This document shows positions 35,741 to 44,686 of a DNA stretch of 64,000 nt, in pieces (the stretch's first letter is position 1; each line of letters opens with the position of its first letter). Source of the stretch: Phocaeicola vulgatus ATCC 8482. Lineage in GTDB: Bacteria > Bacteroidota > Bacteroidia > Bacteroidales > Bacteroidaceae. The notes beneath the pieces were generated by a model. It was not told the DNA's origin. It made no database searches and worked only from the letters and a program-made list of their open reading frames with translations. The translations under genes were made by a program, and so were the position numbers. Location of the stretch: assembly GCF_000012825.1 (NCBI RefSeq), contig NC_009614.1, positions 1,116,001 to 1,180,000 of the forward strand. The letters run 5' to 3'.

Positions 35741-36664
35741 ATGAGAAAATATCTTTATTGTGAGAATGGCTTTGTAGAAAAGTCACAATGGATGCCAAAC
35801 TGCTGGGTGAATGTAGAATGCCCCGACCAAAGTGATTTTGAGTTTCTGACTAAAGAATTAAAAGTTCCCGAAACTTTTTTAGAGGACATCGCCGATATGG
35901 ATGAACGTCCGAGAACGGATACGGAAGACAACTGGCTACTGACCATTATCCGAATCCCCCTGCAACAACAGGGAAGCATCCCTTATATCACTATCCCCAT
36001 CGGTATCATTACAAATAATGAAATCATTGTTACCGTGTGTTATCACTCCACTGAAATGATTCCTGATTTTATTGACCACACCCGACGTAAAGGAATCATT
36101 GTGCCTAATAAATTTGAATTGATTTTACGGTTAATTTACTCATCTGCCGTATGGTTCTTGAAATATCTGAAACAAATAAACAATGATGTAGCTGCCGCAG
36201 AAAAAGAATTGGAAAGGAGCATACGTAATGAGGACCTGCTCAGATTGATGAAACTACAAAAAACATTGGTTTATTTCAATACGTCCATTCGTGGAAATGA
36301 GGTGATGGTAGGTAAATTGCAAAGTATCTTCCAGGAAAAAGATTATCAAAACCGCGATTTGGTAGAAGATGTAGTCATTGAATTAAAACAAGCATATAAC
36401 ACGGTTAATATCTACAGTGATATCTTAACCGGAACCATGGACGCATTTGCTTCCATCATATCCAACAATGTGAACACCATCATGAAACGCATGACCAGTA
36501 TTTCCATCATTCTGATGGTACCCACATTAATAGCTAGTTTCTATGGAATGAATGTAGATGTACATGTAGATGCATTACCACATGCTTTTAGTTTTATTAT
36601 TTTGGCGTCCATCACATTATCTGCGTTGGCTTTTGTTATTTTCAGAAAGATAAAGTGGTTCTAA
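35741..36664 (+). CDS. corA: CorA-family magnesium/divalent cation transporter
   Basis: A 307-residue protein. The N-terminal cytoplasmic funnel domain (about 1-235) has a long helix (NNDVAAAEKELERSIRNEDL). Two C-terminal membrane helices follow, with the signature YGMNVDVH after the first, and a basic C-terminus (RKIKWF). CorA pentamers admit Mg2+ or related ions across the inner membrane. An upstream in-frame start exists at 35699, but the ATG at 35741 is preceded by AAAGGAGG at a good distance, and family members begin here. Confidence 0.9.
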   Translation: MRKYLYCENGFVEKSQWMPNCWVNVECPDQSDFEFLTKELKVPETFLEDIADMDERPRTDTEDNWLLTIIRIPLQQQGSIPYITIPIGIITNNEIIVTVCYHSTEMIPDFIDHTRRKGIIVPNKFELILRLIYSSAVWFLKYLKQINNDVAAAEKELERSIRNEDLLRLMKLQKTLVYFNTSIRGNEVMVGKLQSIFQEKDYQNRDLVEDVVIELKQAYNTVNIYSDILTGTMDAFASIISNNVNTIMKRMTSISIILMVPTLIASFYGMNVDVHVDALPHAFSFIILASITLSALAFVIFRKIKWF

Positions 36665-36679
36665 AAAATCCTGTAACAA

Positions 36680-36720
36680 TATCATATGACCTGTCATTCA
36701 CGACAACAGGTCATATGATA
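36680..36720. terminator. Bidirectional terminator hairpin
   Basis: Perfect 15-bp arms TATCATATGACCTGT (36680-36694) and ACAGGTCATATGATA (36706-36720). It lies between the convergent corA and PepSY genes. Confidence 0.8.
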
Positions 36721-36757
36721 AAATTCTTTTCGCCCCCTAATCTTATAACAAAGATAT

Positions 36758-37891
36758 TCAACTTACTCTTACTTTCTTTCTCCAAATACGTTTTATCCAT
36801 AAATAGTATCCTGTCAATGGCAAGGTGGCTCCTATCAAAGCTGCTATAAACGTCAGTAAACGGGTAAGCATACCGCCCCAACTACCAACATGTACAGAAT
36901 AGATCCATCCGCGAATCTTTCCAACCTTCTCAGCATCTTTATATAAAACTACCTCATTAATCTTACCTGTATGAGGATTGAATTTATAACGGTCGGAAGC
37001 ACGTTGATTACCGAAGGTATTGAAAGAAACATTTGCTGCCCCATCTGATAAGGTTATCTGTTTGTAGCCGGGATTATTCAGGGCTAATTGGTCATAAACT
37101 TGTTGCCAACAAACATAGGACGAAGAATGAGAAACATTCTTTCCGGATTGGTCGCCGCCTTTCCCCCCACGCCGGGTCACCCCACCATGAGCACCTCCCT
37201 GCTGTACTTCCACGCCAAACACTTTATAGAAACCTGTCCGATACCATCCAAAAGACCATGTTAGCCCGGTAAGGGCCATAGCCAACAAAAAAAACAGCGC
37301 ATACATACCACCTGCAACATGCAGGTCATACCAAAATCTTCTAAAGCCCCTGCCGACAGATATTCTTAAACTATTTTTCAAGGCTTTTCGTGTACGAGGC
37401 CACCAGATAACGATACCCGATATCAAAACCACGACAAACAACAGGGTGCTGACACCTACAATCATTTTTCCCCAGAAGGCTCCGCCATCCGCTTTCATAC
37501 TGTCCAACAGCCAGCGATGCAGCCTGAACATAGTCACAAAAAATGCAGAACGTTCATATTTACCTTTAATCTCACCAGTATATTGATCCACATACACGGA
37601 AGCACGACGAGGCTTGGACAAATTCACCTGCCAAGCACGTTCCGGGTCAGAGAAAACACTGATTCCTGTGACAGACACACTGTCGGGTAACATGAGTTCT
37701 ACCTCTTCCAATAATCGATCAACAGGAAGTGAAACTGCCTCTACCTTTTTTACATAATAAAGTTCATGCCTGACCAGTTCCATCACTTCATTTTCAAAAA
37801 CCAACATGGCTCCCGAGAAGCAAATCAAGGAAATGATTAACCCGAAAGGAACAGAAAGCCAAAGATGTATTTGGCGAAATATTTTCTTCAT
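36758..37891 (-). CDS. xusC: PepSY-domain inner-membrane protein, XusC-like
   Basis: A 377-residue protein with four or more membrane helices (LWLSVPFGLIISLICFSGAM near the N-terminus) and PepSY-type periplasmic segments (YVDQYTGEIKG). The class includes inner-membrane reductases and iron-release proteins acting on siderophores. It follows a TonB-dependent receptor and a DUF4374-type lipoprotein, the same order as XusA-XusB-XusC of B. thetaiotaomicron, which uses foreign siderophores. The symbol is given by context and is not proven. The start at 37891 gives a sensible signal-anchor; longer in-frame starts up to 38002 exist. Confidence 0.78.
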   Translation of the reverse strand: MKKIFRQIHLWLSVPFGLIISLICFSGAMLVFENEVMELVRHELYYVKKVEAVSLPVDRLLEEVELMLPDSVSVTGISVFSDPERAWQVNLSKPRRASVYVDQYTGEIKGKYERSAFFVTMFRLHRWLLDSMKADGGAFWGKMIVGVSTLLFVVVLISGIVIWWPRTRKALKNSLRISVGRGFRRFWYDLHVAGGMYALFFLLAMALTGLTWSFGWYRTGFYKVFGVEVQQGGAHGGVTRRGGKGGDQSGKNVSHSSSYVCWQQVYDQLALNNPGYKQITLSDGAANVSFNTFGNQRASDRYKFNPHTGKINEVVLYKDAEKVGKIRGWIYSVHVGSWGGMLTRLLTFIAALIGATLPLTGYYLWIKRIWRKKVRVS

Positions 37892-37917
37892 AAAATCTTC
37901 GATACGATTCATAAAAA

Positions 37918-37950
37918 GAGTCTGCATAAGCACATACTGCCCGCAGACTC
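37918..37950 (-). terminator. Hairpin between xusB-like and xusC-like genes
   Basis: Arms GAGTCTGC (37918-37925) and GCAGACTC (37943-37950) are perfect complements. There is no clear T run, so an mRNA processing or stability hairpin is as likely as termination. Confidence 0.45.
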
Positions 37951-37970
37951 CCATTATATTATTACAATAC

Positions 37971-39371
37971 TCAGTTCTGAGGTTGCAGTTTACCGACGCC
38001 ACTGATTTGTGTCGCTTCTATAGAAACACCCTTTGTCGCTACCGCACCAACCGGATCTATTTTATAAATAGACGGATATCCTTCTGTTGTAGTTACAGCC
38101 ATATAGGCATATCCATTCTCCACATACGGAGTATTGCCAAAGCCGGAGATCAAATCGGCAGAAGGCAAACCAGTTACATAAGTCAGTTTTCCGGTTTCTC
38201 CTTGATATATCGCTAACTGATTAGCTGTGAAACCAGTTTCAGTCAAGGAACGATCATACATCAACAACAAGAAATAATCTCCCGTAATATGCCAACAACG
38301 AATGAAAGATTTACCTCCGGTCTGCGCTTCGATACTATAATAATAATCAGGATCAAACTCTTCCGTTCCAGCCTTTATACGTACTACTCCGGCATCCAAG
38401 GTAGTCTGTTGCCGTTTATCAGCCATTGTTTTGGCATAACTAGGAGAAAATACATAAATATCACCATTATCTGCCGCCCAAATCGTTTGATAATACTGTG
38501 ATTTAAAACGCCCGCAAGCATAACTGATCTTATCTGTTTCTATGATTTTTTTATTTGTCAGCGTTTCATCATCAAAAATAGCCACCCAGCATTTATTGGG
38601 ATATTGCGTCCATTGCAATTCACCTTTTTTATAACTGCTGCTGTTGGAACCACCATCTTCTGTCTTTACCAAATCCTCATTGCCGGGAAGTATCCACTTT
38701 CCCCCGTCAGTAGCCGAACCATATTGACTTAACCCCATTGGAATAGCAGCGCTATACAGTTTATTATTTCGTTCCAATATGCCGGCCAATGTTACATATT
38801 CTCCATTTCCCAAGAAGTTTTCGGACATATAAGCCTTATTTTGAGTATCATTCGTTGTAAATGTTTCAGCAGATACGTCCAAATAAGAAAGCAAAAACAT
38901 CTTTGGTAAATATCCATTCTCATCAGCATACGCTGTGGGTCCGTCACCGGTAGACGAGGTCATGATATATTTATCATAAATACCGTAAGTAGTAAATCTC
39001 TTTACGGCAAACTCCCCCGAACGAGCCTTTACTTCATTATTTGAATCCATGATATAAGAACGGGTCGTACCTGCATTCCCTTGATTATAAGTCAGCGCAT
39101 AAAGATATTGATTCTTGTAAAACACCCATTGAGTTGCACCATCATTCACAAGACCATTATTCACTGTAGAAACAGTACCTTTATCCAACGTTTCAGAAGT
39201 AAGCAGCACATTCGTTGTATTTCCAGACGCTGTGACCGACGATGCAATAACATACTCACCTTTAGCCTCGGTACCCGAACCGTAATCCGGCTCATTATCC
39301 GTACATGCACTCAACGCCATTCCTACTATAGCAATAGCAGCAAATCCGTTCAAAAAGAAATCTTTCTTCAT
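37971..39371 (-). CDS. xusB: DUF4374-type lipoprotein, XusB-like siderophore-binding protein
   Basis: A 466-residue protein. The lipoprotein signal ends at C23, followed by [10 protein letters not shown]. The mature part has repeated beta strands consistent with a propeller ([55 protein letters not shown]). Known XusB is a surface propeller lipoprotein that binds ferric siderophores. It lies 57 bp after the TonB receptor gene and before the PepSY gene. Substrate specificity is not evident from sequence. Confidence 0.75.
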   Translation of the reverse strand: MKKDFFLNGFAAIAIVGMALSACTDNEPDYGSGTEAKGEYVIASSVTASGNTTNVLLTSETLDKGTVSTVNNGLVNDGATQWVFYKNQYLYALTYNQGNAGTTRSYIMDSNNEVKARSGEFAVKRFTTYGIYDKYIMTSSTGDGPTAYADENGYLPKMFLLSYLDVSAETFTTNDTQNKAYMSENFLGNGEYVTLAGILERNNKLYSAAIPMGLSQYGSATDGGKWILPGNEDLVKTEDGGSNSSSYKKGELQWTQYPNKCWVAIFDDETLTNKKIIETDKISYACGRFKSQYYQTIWAADNGDIYVFSPSYAKTMADKRQQTTLDAGVVRIKAGTEEFDPDYYYSIEAQTGGKSFIRCWHITGDYFLLLMYDRSLTETGFTANQLAIYQGETGKLTYVTGLPSADLISGFGNTPYVENGYAYMAVTTTEGYPSIYKIDPVGAVATKGVSIEATQISGVGKLQPQN

Positions 39372-39428
39372 TTTATTCTTCTATTTAATTTTAAATCCAA
39401 TTAATTATAAACTCCTTTTTCCAATTCT

Positions 39429-41816
39429 TTAATTACCGAAACAAACACGCAGTTTACCATAAAAAGCCCTACCGGCCTTCTGAAGACTAAAATTATCATA
39501 TAACTTCTCATCTGTGAAGTTACGACATTCCAATGATACGTTATATCGTCCTTTTTGCAAACTATAAGAAAAGGATATATTGTGTGAGAATTGATCAGGT
39601 ACCACATAGTCCCCTTTATTTGAGCCTATTCGGGAAGAATAATAAGTAAAGCTATGCAGATATTGATTATCATAAGACACGGTCAACATATTGCCTTTCC
39701 TTCCTAAATCCCGCCAATAAAAAGTAACATCCGAATCAGCAAACATATAGGGCAGATTCGGCATCCGTTCTTTATAAGCCAGATTTTCCGCACTGCTGGA
39801 AATAGATGTTTTCATATTGTCCCGTACATCCATTTTGGTAAAATTACCTCCTATACTCACCCAATTACCAAAACCGTAACGAGCAGAAACAGTATATCCT
39901 TTCGTCAATACTTTACCGTAATTAATATATTTCGCGGCATATTTACCACCACTCAAATCCGCAATATTACGCTGAATATAATCTTTTGTATTCCGATAAA
40001 TCACTCCACCTTCCATATATACAGAATGCCTGCCAAATGTTCTGTTATAGCTCAAATTAAAATTCAAATTATCACTACTCTCCGGTTTTATACTGATATC
40101 TCCCATTTCCAAATCCTCATCTCCAAACATTTCTTCAATAGTAGGCAGACGATATGCTTTTTCGTATGACAATTTCGCCTGCAAACCGGGTAGAATGAAA
40201 TAAGTTCCCGCAGCTCCATATCCTATGGAATTCATGTTTCGGGTAGTACGGACATAATCATCTTGATTCGTAGTCGTAGCCATAGGACCTGCCACATACA
40301 AACTATAATATTTTCCAAATACTGAGAGATTCCAATTATCAGACGGCATCAACCGATAGGACAATCCGGAGATATTCTTATGGGTTTCTTTAGCTATGGC
40401 ATCCTCCGATTCCATCTTAGCCAACAAAGAAGTGTTAGAACGGCGGAAAGTATTCAACACATGATTAAAGGTCAGCATATGTATTTTCGCCAAACGGTAA
40501 TTAACGGTTAATGTTCCATTCCAATTGTTATTATCCGCCCGTGAATATTGATTGGATTGTTCACCGGGTGAGTTCATTAATTTTCTATCACCCAACCAAT
40601 TGTACTTATAGGAAGCTGTATCTATATTTGTCGTTGCATTTTTATTATAATTGGCAGTCAATGCCACATCCAGACCTTTGATGAATAAGCCACGCTTACT
40701 ATATTCCAATGACGGCATCAACGAATGTCCTTTACGATGCTTTTCCCCATAGACTATTTCCTGACGTACTCCGGTCTGTATCTCCTTATACATGTGTGAA
40801 TAAGTAAAACCCAACATCAATCTGTCTGCCCATTTCTTATCCACAATACCCATCTTACCTATAACCGCCTCATTATGATAGGTATCATTAAAGCGCTTCA
40901 CACGTACCCTTTTATCTTTATCAATTCTTCCGGTTTCAAAGTCCTCTACCGGTGCGTCCACCTGATAATCATTATCCGAATAGTTTTGGAAAGCATTTAT
41001 TTCATAAGTAAAGCCATTTTTGAAAGTTTGTCCGAAATTCACATACGATTTATGCGTATTGAACGACCCGTATGAATAGGAGCCATCCAAAAACCAATTA
41101 CGTTTCTTCTTATTGGTTACAATATTGATAACACCACCTATAGCATCCGTGCCAAATCCTACAGGAACCACCCCTTTATACACTTCAATCCTATCTGCAA
41201 AATTCACAGGAATATTATTCAAGCCAAAAGAGCTCCCTACTCCCTCCTGAGGTACACCGTCAATAAATATCTTCACATGTTTGCCACTGAAACCATCCAA
41301 CATCAATTGCATATCCGAACCTACCCCCCCCGACTCACGAAGTTTCATTCCCGGAGCTTTAGCCAAAGCATCACTCAGATTCTTGGTAGAATTCTGGAAT
41401 TCTTTTGTATCTACAGCTATCGCATTGAATGCGGAACGTTTCACACGGGAAACCCCGTTAGACACCACTACCACTTCACCCAACTCAGTCACTGACGGGG
41501 CAATCATTACATTCATCTTAATCCTTTCTCCATGAACCAAAGTAACGGGCTTTTCTATAGTCTTATATCCTATAGCCGAAACAACCAGCGTGTATTTCCC
41601 TGCCGGTGCATGAAGATGATAGATACCTTCTTCATTCGTTGTACAGCCATAAGTTGTACCCTTCAAATATACGGTCGCAAAATCTACGACTTCCTGTTTT
41701 TCTTTGGATATCACTTTACCGGATACCATTGTCTTAGGTTGTGCAAAGATAGATATCGCTCCGATTATAAAAAAAAGAGAGCCTAAACTGATCCTTTGTA
41801 ACTGTCTTTTTACCAT
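39429..41816 (-). CDS. xusA: TonB-dependent outer-membrane receptor, XusA-like
   Basis: A 795-residue protein. It has a signal peptide (to AQPK), a carboxypeptidase-like domain (about 30-110), a plug with VTELGEVVVVSNGVSRVKR and the motif DGVPQEGVGSSFGLNNIPV, and a 22-strand type barrel ending FYGKLRVCFGN. It is shorter than SusC and has no SusD partner, as expected for a metal-chelate receptor. With the following lipoprotein and PepSY genes it forms a probable siderophore-iron uptake operon. A GACCTTTG box (one mismatch to TAnnTTTG) lies about 40 bp upstream. Confidence 0.82.
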   Translation of the reverse strand: MVKRQLQRISLGSLFFIIGAISIFAQPKTMVSGKVISKEKQEVVDFATVYLKGTTYGCTTNEEGIYHLHAPAGKYTLVVSAIGYKTIEKPVTLVHGERIKMNVMIAPSVTELGEVVVVSNGVSRVKRSAFNAIAVDTKEFQNSTKNLSDALAKAPGMKLRESGGVGSDMQLMLDGFSGKHVKIFIDGVPQEGVGSSFGLNNIPVNFADRIEVYKGVVPVGFGTDAIGGVINIVTNKKKRNWFLDGSYSYGSFNTHKSYVNFGQTFKNGFTYEINAFQNYSDNDYQVDAPVEDFETGRIDKDKRVRVKRFNDTYHNEAVIGKMGIVDKKWADRLMLGFTYSHMYKEIQTGVRQEIVYGEKHRKGHSLMPSLEYSKRGLFIKGLDVALTANYNKNATTNIDTASYKYNWLGDRKLMNSPGEQSNQYSRADNNNWNGTLTVNYRLAKIHMLTFNHVLNTFRRSNTSLLAKMESEDAIAKETHKNISGLSYRLMPSDNWNLSVFGKYYSLYVAGPMATTTNQDDYVRTTRNMNSIGYGAAGTYFILPGLQAKLSYEKAYRLPTIEEMFGDEDLEMGDISIKPESSDNLNFNLSYNRTFGRHSVYMEGGVIYRNTKDYIQRNIADLSGGKYAAKYINYGKVLTKGYTVSARYGFGNWVSIGGNFTKMDVRDNMKTSISSSAENLAYKERMPNLPYMFADSDVTFYWRDLGRKGNMLTVSYDNQYLHSFTYYSSRIGSNKGDYVVPDQFSHNISFSYSLQKGRYNVSLECRNFTDEKLYDNFSLQKAGRAFYGKLRVCFGN

Positions 41817-41817
41817 G

Positions 41818-41958
41818 AATACCTATAATTCTAAATTCTTAATTTTTGAGAATGCAAAGGTCCGTAAAAAGAAAAGGGGAAACAATCACCTGATATAGGT
41901 AATCTTTTCCCCCATTTTACGGAATATATATACTATGCAATAACTTTTTATAGGTATT
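41818..41958. repeat. Repeated AATACCTATAA motifs between xusA-like and tag genes
   Basis: AATACCTATAA (41818-41828) and its exact complement TTATAGGTATT (41948-41958) flank the intergenic region, and TATAGGTAAT occurs at 41893-41902. The core resembles the CAATACCTA pair upstream of ahpC. They may be binding sites of a shared redox or metal regulator, or AT-rich coincidences. Confidence 0.4.
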
Positions 41959-41983
41959 TATGCCACAAAATAGTCCTTTTAAA

Positions 41984-42015
41984 TTTGGCATAATGCCATG
42001 AATCCACTACATTTG
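41984..42015 (+). promoter_or_regulatory. Promoter of tag
   Basis: TTTG (41984-41987), a 20-bp spacer and TACATTTG (42008-42015) form a textbook Bacteroides promoter. It rules out translation from the in-frame ATG at 41998. Confidence 0.75.
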
Positions 42016-42039
42016 TTCTATATCACAAATATTAGAATT

Positions 42040-42618
42040 ATGCAAGATATAACAAACGGACGTTGCGGTTGGTGCGGAACAGACGAATTGTATGTGAAAT
42101 ACCATGACCAAGAGTGGGGAAAGTTAGTTACCGATGACAAGACGCTGTTTGAGTTTCTTGTATTGGAAAGTGCCCAAGCAGGACTAAGCTGGATAACGAT
42201 TCTTAAAAAAAGAGAGGGGTATCGTAAAGCTTTCTATAATTTTGATGCCGAGCTGGTAGCACAAATGACCGATGAAGACGTTGAGCGGCTAATGCAATTT
42301 GAAGGAATTGTAAAAAACCGTCTGAAAATCAAATCGACAATCACGAATGCGAAACTATTCCTTGCCGTACAAAAGGAATTCGGCAGTTTTTATAATTATA
42401 CCCTGTCATTCTTTCCCGACAAAAAGCCGATTATCAACACATTCCGGTCATTGAGCGAGATTCCGGTATCCTCCCCCGAATCCGATGCCATGAGTAAAGA
42501 TATGAAAAAACGAGGTTTCAAGTTCTTCGGAACTACAATTTGCTACGCCCATTTGCAAGCTTCAGGTTTTATCAACGATCATCTGACAGACTGTATTTGC
42601 CGGAAAGTTCCACAATAG
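42040..42618 (+). CDS. tag: DNA-3-methyladenine glycosylase I
   Basis: A 192-residue protein with the TagA fold. The N-terminal zinc-binding and catalytic segment GRCGWCGTDELYVKYHDQEW is present, with ESAQAGLSWITILKKREGYR and the C-terminal ICYAHLQASGFINDHLTDC. It excises 3-methyladenine from alkylated DNA in the cytoplasm. It is monocistronic: a promoter at 41984 precedes it and a hairpin follows the stop. Start chosen after the promoter. Confidence 0.93.
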   Translation: MQDITNGRCGWCGTDELYVKYHDQEWGKLVTDDKTLFEFLVLESAQAGLSWITILKKREGYRKAFYNFDAELVAQMTDEDVERLMQFEGIVKNRLKIKSTITNAKLFLAVQKEFGSFYNYTLSFFPDKKPIINTFRSLSEIPVSSPESDAMSKDMKKRGFKFFGTTICYAHLQASGFINDHLTDCICRKVPQ

Positions 42619-42631
42619 AGTTTTTAAAATC

Positions 42632-42699
42632 TGCTGCCACTGCTACCACCTTTTATCGGAAACGCTGATGGATAAAGAGATTTAGGGGTGGTGGCAGCA
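42632..42699 (+). terminator. Hairpin after tag
   Basis: TGCTGCCAC ... CCACC (from 42632) pairs with GGTGGTGGCAGCA (ending 42699), with a bulge of a few bases and a long loop. It probably terminates tag transcription. Confidence 0.5.
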
Positions 42700-42760
42700 C
42701 CTTGTTTTATGTGTTGAAAAAGGATGTTGCCATCACTTTCTCATACTTCTCCATCTAAAA

Positions 42761-42877
42761 CTTACAACTGATCCCAAGTTTTCAAACTGACCCGAAAATC
42801 CGCTGACCCTGAAATTCTTCATGTTCAGACTGGCTAGGCTATACGCTTAAAAGAAAGCTTACCAACCAGGAAAATCC
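42761..42877 (+). mobile_element. Relics of two insertion-sequence right ends
   Basis: Bases 42772-42793 (TCCCAAGTTTTCAAACTGAC and on) look like the right terminal repeat of a second, related element, whose mirror occurs at 17787. Bases 42809-42877 duplicate the transposase 3' end and right end of the intact element (compare 44265-44333) with only a few differences, but lack the rest of the gene. The intact element at 42878 is inserted in this older copy. Between the two relics lies another GAAAATCCGCTGACCC end sequence (42793-42808). Confidence 0.7.
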
Positions 42878-42940
42878 GGCTCAGCGGAAATTTCTGGTTG
42901 TTAAGTTTTAAAATTAGCTACCTTTGCTTACCTTTGTTTT

Positions 42941-43291
42941 ATGAAACCCGAACGACTCCTTCGTGCCATCCTTCCGGATGTGCTTATAGACAACTTTGAT
43001 ATTGTCAATTTCAACAAGAGTGCTGACCGTTTTGATATTTATCTTGATGAAAAAAAAGTTCAGCTAAAAGAAGATAAGACCAACCCGGATATCATATCCT
43101 ATGGTTTTGGTGAGTACCGTACAATCCAAGACTATCCTATTCGTGGTCGCGCCACTTATCTCCATGTTCGTAAACGTAAATGGCTTGACAAGTCTTCCAA
43201 TGAAATCTTCAGCTATGACTGGGATTTATCCGAATTTGACGGTACACGGCTGAATTCTGAGTTCGTTTCTTTTTTAAAAGAAGGAGATTGA
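42941..43291 (+). CDS. ISAon1-type transposase N-region protein
   Basis: A 116-residue protein starting MKPERLLRAILPDVLIDNFD. It contains the small beta-rich region ending RKRKWLDKSSNEIFSYDWDL found as a separate first gene in ISAon1-like elements. It is the N-terminal part of what is one protein in other ISL3 transposases and may help bind the ends. It ends 10 bp before the DDE gene, which is in another frame. A frameshifted fusion is possible but not needed, since the two-gene form is usual here. Confidence 0.82.
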   Translation: MKPERLLRAILPDVLIDNFDIVNFNKSADRFDIYLDEKKVQLKEDKTNPDIISYGFGEYRTIQDYPIRGRATYLHVRKRKWLDKSSNEIFSYDWDLSEFDGTRLNSEFVSFLKEGD

Positions 43292-43301
43292 ATCTACTCC
43301 T

Positions 43302-44306
43302 GTGAGTATCTGTGTGCTTGCGGAACGTTATGGCGTAAAAGGGCAGACTCTTCGTAAACAATACAAGGAGAAAATCAGTGATTACCGGAACTGGGACCAA
43401 CTCGAACATGCGCATGACTACCTCCTTTATCCTGAAAACATTGGAGAAAACCTTTCTTTGGATGAAACTTGCCTGAGCAATGGAGATGTTTATACGATTC
43501 TGACCAATAAAGCAGCTAAAGGCCGTAAGGGGGCTTTAGTTGCAATGGTTCGTGGAGTGGCCACAGATGCGGTAAGCGGAATCTTGCGCAGGCTTCCGCA
43601 CCGGAAACGGCTGTCTGTCAAGACTGTCACTACAGATTTATCTTCAGCCATGATGCTGACGGTCAGAAAGGTGTTTCCTGCCGCAAAGCTGATCAATGAC
43701 CGTTTTCATGTACAGCAGCTCATGTCTGAAGCTGTAGACCAGTTAAGAATACGCTATCGGTGGAAAGTACTTGATGCGGAAAATCAGGCTATCAGGGAGC
43801 ACCGTCAAAAGAAGAAAGAAGCAAAGAGTAAGGCGGAAAGGGAGAGAATAGGGAAATGGGAGCCTGAAAGAATGGAGAACGGAGAAACCCTACCACAGAT
43901 AGTAAGCAGAAGCAAGCATATTATACTGAAACACTGGAGCAAATGGAATGAACAGCAAAAGACCAGGGCTGCCATTCTCTTTGATAAATTCCCCAAGCTT
44001 CTGGAAGGATACAGCCTTAGCATGAAACTGACAGACATCTTCAACAAGAAGTCAGGTCCCGATGAAGCAAGGCTAAATCTCGCAAGATGGTACAATGAAG
44101 TGGAAAAGTTTGACTATATGGAGTTCAACAAGGTACTTGATACCTTTTCAAACCATAGTACGACCATCATAAATTATTTTGAAGAACGATTGACAAATGC
44201 TTCAGCGGAGTCGTTCAATGCTAAAATCAAAGCTTTTCGAAGCCAGTTAAGAGGGGTGGCTGATCTGAAGTTCTTCATGTTCAGACTGGCTAGGCTATAC
44301 GCTTAA
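43302..44306 (+). CDS. ISL3-family DDE transposase (ISAon1-like)
   Basis: A 334-residue protein with an apparently intact catalytic triad: D54 in NLSLDETCLSNGD, D112 in TVTTDLSSAM and E303 in NASAESFNAKIKAF. A helix-rich insert lies between the second D and the E. Translation begins at a GTG (43302) with the AAGAAGGAG sequence 20 bp upstream. The gene looks functional: full length, no stops, complete ends and target duplication. The last about 40 bp and the right end are duplicated upstream in the relic at 42809. Confidence 0.88.
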   Translation: MSICVLAERYGVKGQTLRKQYKEKISDYRNWDQLEHAHDYLLYPENIGENLSLDETCLSNGDVYTILTNKAAKGRKGALVAMVRGVATDAVSGILRRLPHRKRLSVKTVTTDLSSAMMLTVRKVFPAAKLINDRFHVQQLMSEAVDQLRIRYRWKVLDAENQAIREHRQKKKEAKSKAERERIGKWEPERMENGETLPQIVSRSKHIILKHWSKWNEQQKTRAAILFDKFPKLLEGYSLSMKLTDIFNKKSGPDEARLNLARWYNEVEKFDYMEFNKVLDTFSNHSTTIINYFEERLTNASAESFNAKIKAFRSQLRGVADLKFFMFRLARLYA

Positions 44307-44394
44307 AAGAAAGCTTGCCAACCCGGAAAATCCGCTGACCCGAAAATCCGCTGACCCGTGCTTCTGCTTCCGTTATCTTATGGTGAATATACAA

Positions 44395-44434
44395 AACAAA
44401 AATCGCAATCATCAGTTTTCCAATGATTGCGATT
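44395..44434 (-). terminator. Terminator of the tRNA-Gly-tRNA-Leu unit
   Basis: Perfect 12-bp arms AATCGCAATCAT (44401-44412) and ATGATTGCGATT (44423-44434). On the minus strand a T-rich tail follows toward 44395. Confidence 0.8.
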
Positions 44435-44442
44435 ACATCTTG

Positions 44443-44527
44443 TACTCGAAGCGGGACTTGAACCCGCACAGCCGCAATGGCCAAGGGATTTTAAGTCCCT
44501 CGTGTCTACCGATTCCACCATTCGAGC
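44443..44527 (-). tRNA. tRNA-Leu (TAA anticodon)
   Basis: An 85-nt class II tRNA on the minus strand. The acceptor is GCTCGAA/TTCGAGT with a G-T first pair, the anticodon loop CTTAAAA gives TAA, and there is a long variable arm. Confidence 0.94.
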
Positions 44528-44543
44528 ATCCTCGACGAGAGAG

Positions 44544-44616
44544 AGCGGAAAACGAGACTCGAACTCGCGACCCTAACCTTGGCAAGGTTATGCTCTACCA
44601 ACTGAGCTATTTCCGC
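44544..44616 (-). tRNA. tRNA-Gly (GCC anticodon)
   Basis: A 73-nt cloverleaf on the minus strand. The acceptor is GCGGAAA/TTTCCGC and the anticodon loop TTGCCAA gives GCC. It is first in the unit with tRNA-Leu. Confidence 0.95.
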
Positions 44617-44634
44617 GTTTTGTTTTAACGGGTG

Positions 44635-44666
44635 CAAAGATAAGCCATTTTATAATACCAACCAAA
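44635..44666 (-). promoter_or_regulatory. Promoter of tRNA-Gly-tRNA-Leu
   Basis: On the minus strand, TTTG (44663-44666), a 20-bp spacer and TATCTTTG (44635-44642) give an ideal Bacteroides promoter, 18 bp before the tRNA. Confidence 0.78.
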
Positions 44667-44686
44667 CTTTACACCCATTTTTTTAT

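Larger units (their letters stand above)
42878..44341 (+). mobile_element. ISL3-type (ISAon1-like) insertion sequence, 1464 bp
   Basis: Left end GGCTCAGCGG... (from 42878) and right end ...CCGCTGACCC (to 44341) form imperfect terminal inverted repeats, 18 of 23 bases identical. The element is flanked by an 8-bp direct repeat GAAAATCC (42870-42877 and 44342-44349), the target duplication size known for the ISL3 family. It carries two genes: an ISAon1-type N-region protein and a DDE transposase. Promoter-like TACCTTTG boxes lie just inside the left end (42919 and 42929). Confidence 0.85.

Noticed and set aside
36655..36849. Small plus-strand frame after corA
   Set aside because: It runs through the bidirectional terminator and into the antisense of the PepSY gene, with no homology seen.
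43291..43302. Programmed frameshift joining the two IS genes
   Set aside because: The second frame is +1 relative to the first, not the usual -1, a stop lies just upstream of the junction in that frame, and ISAon1-like elements are normally two separate genes.
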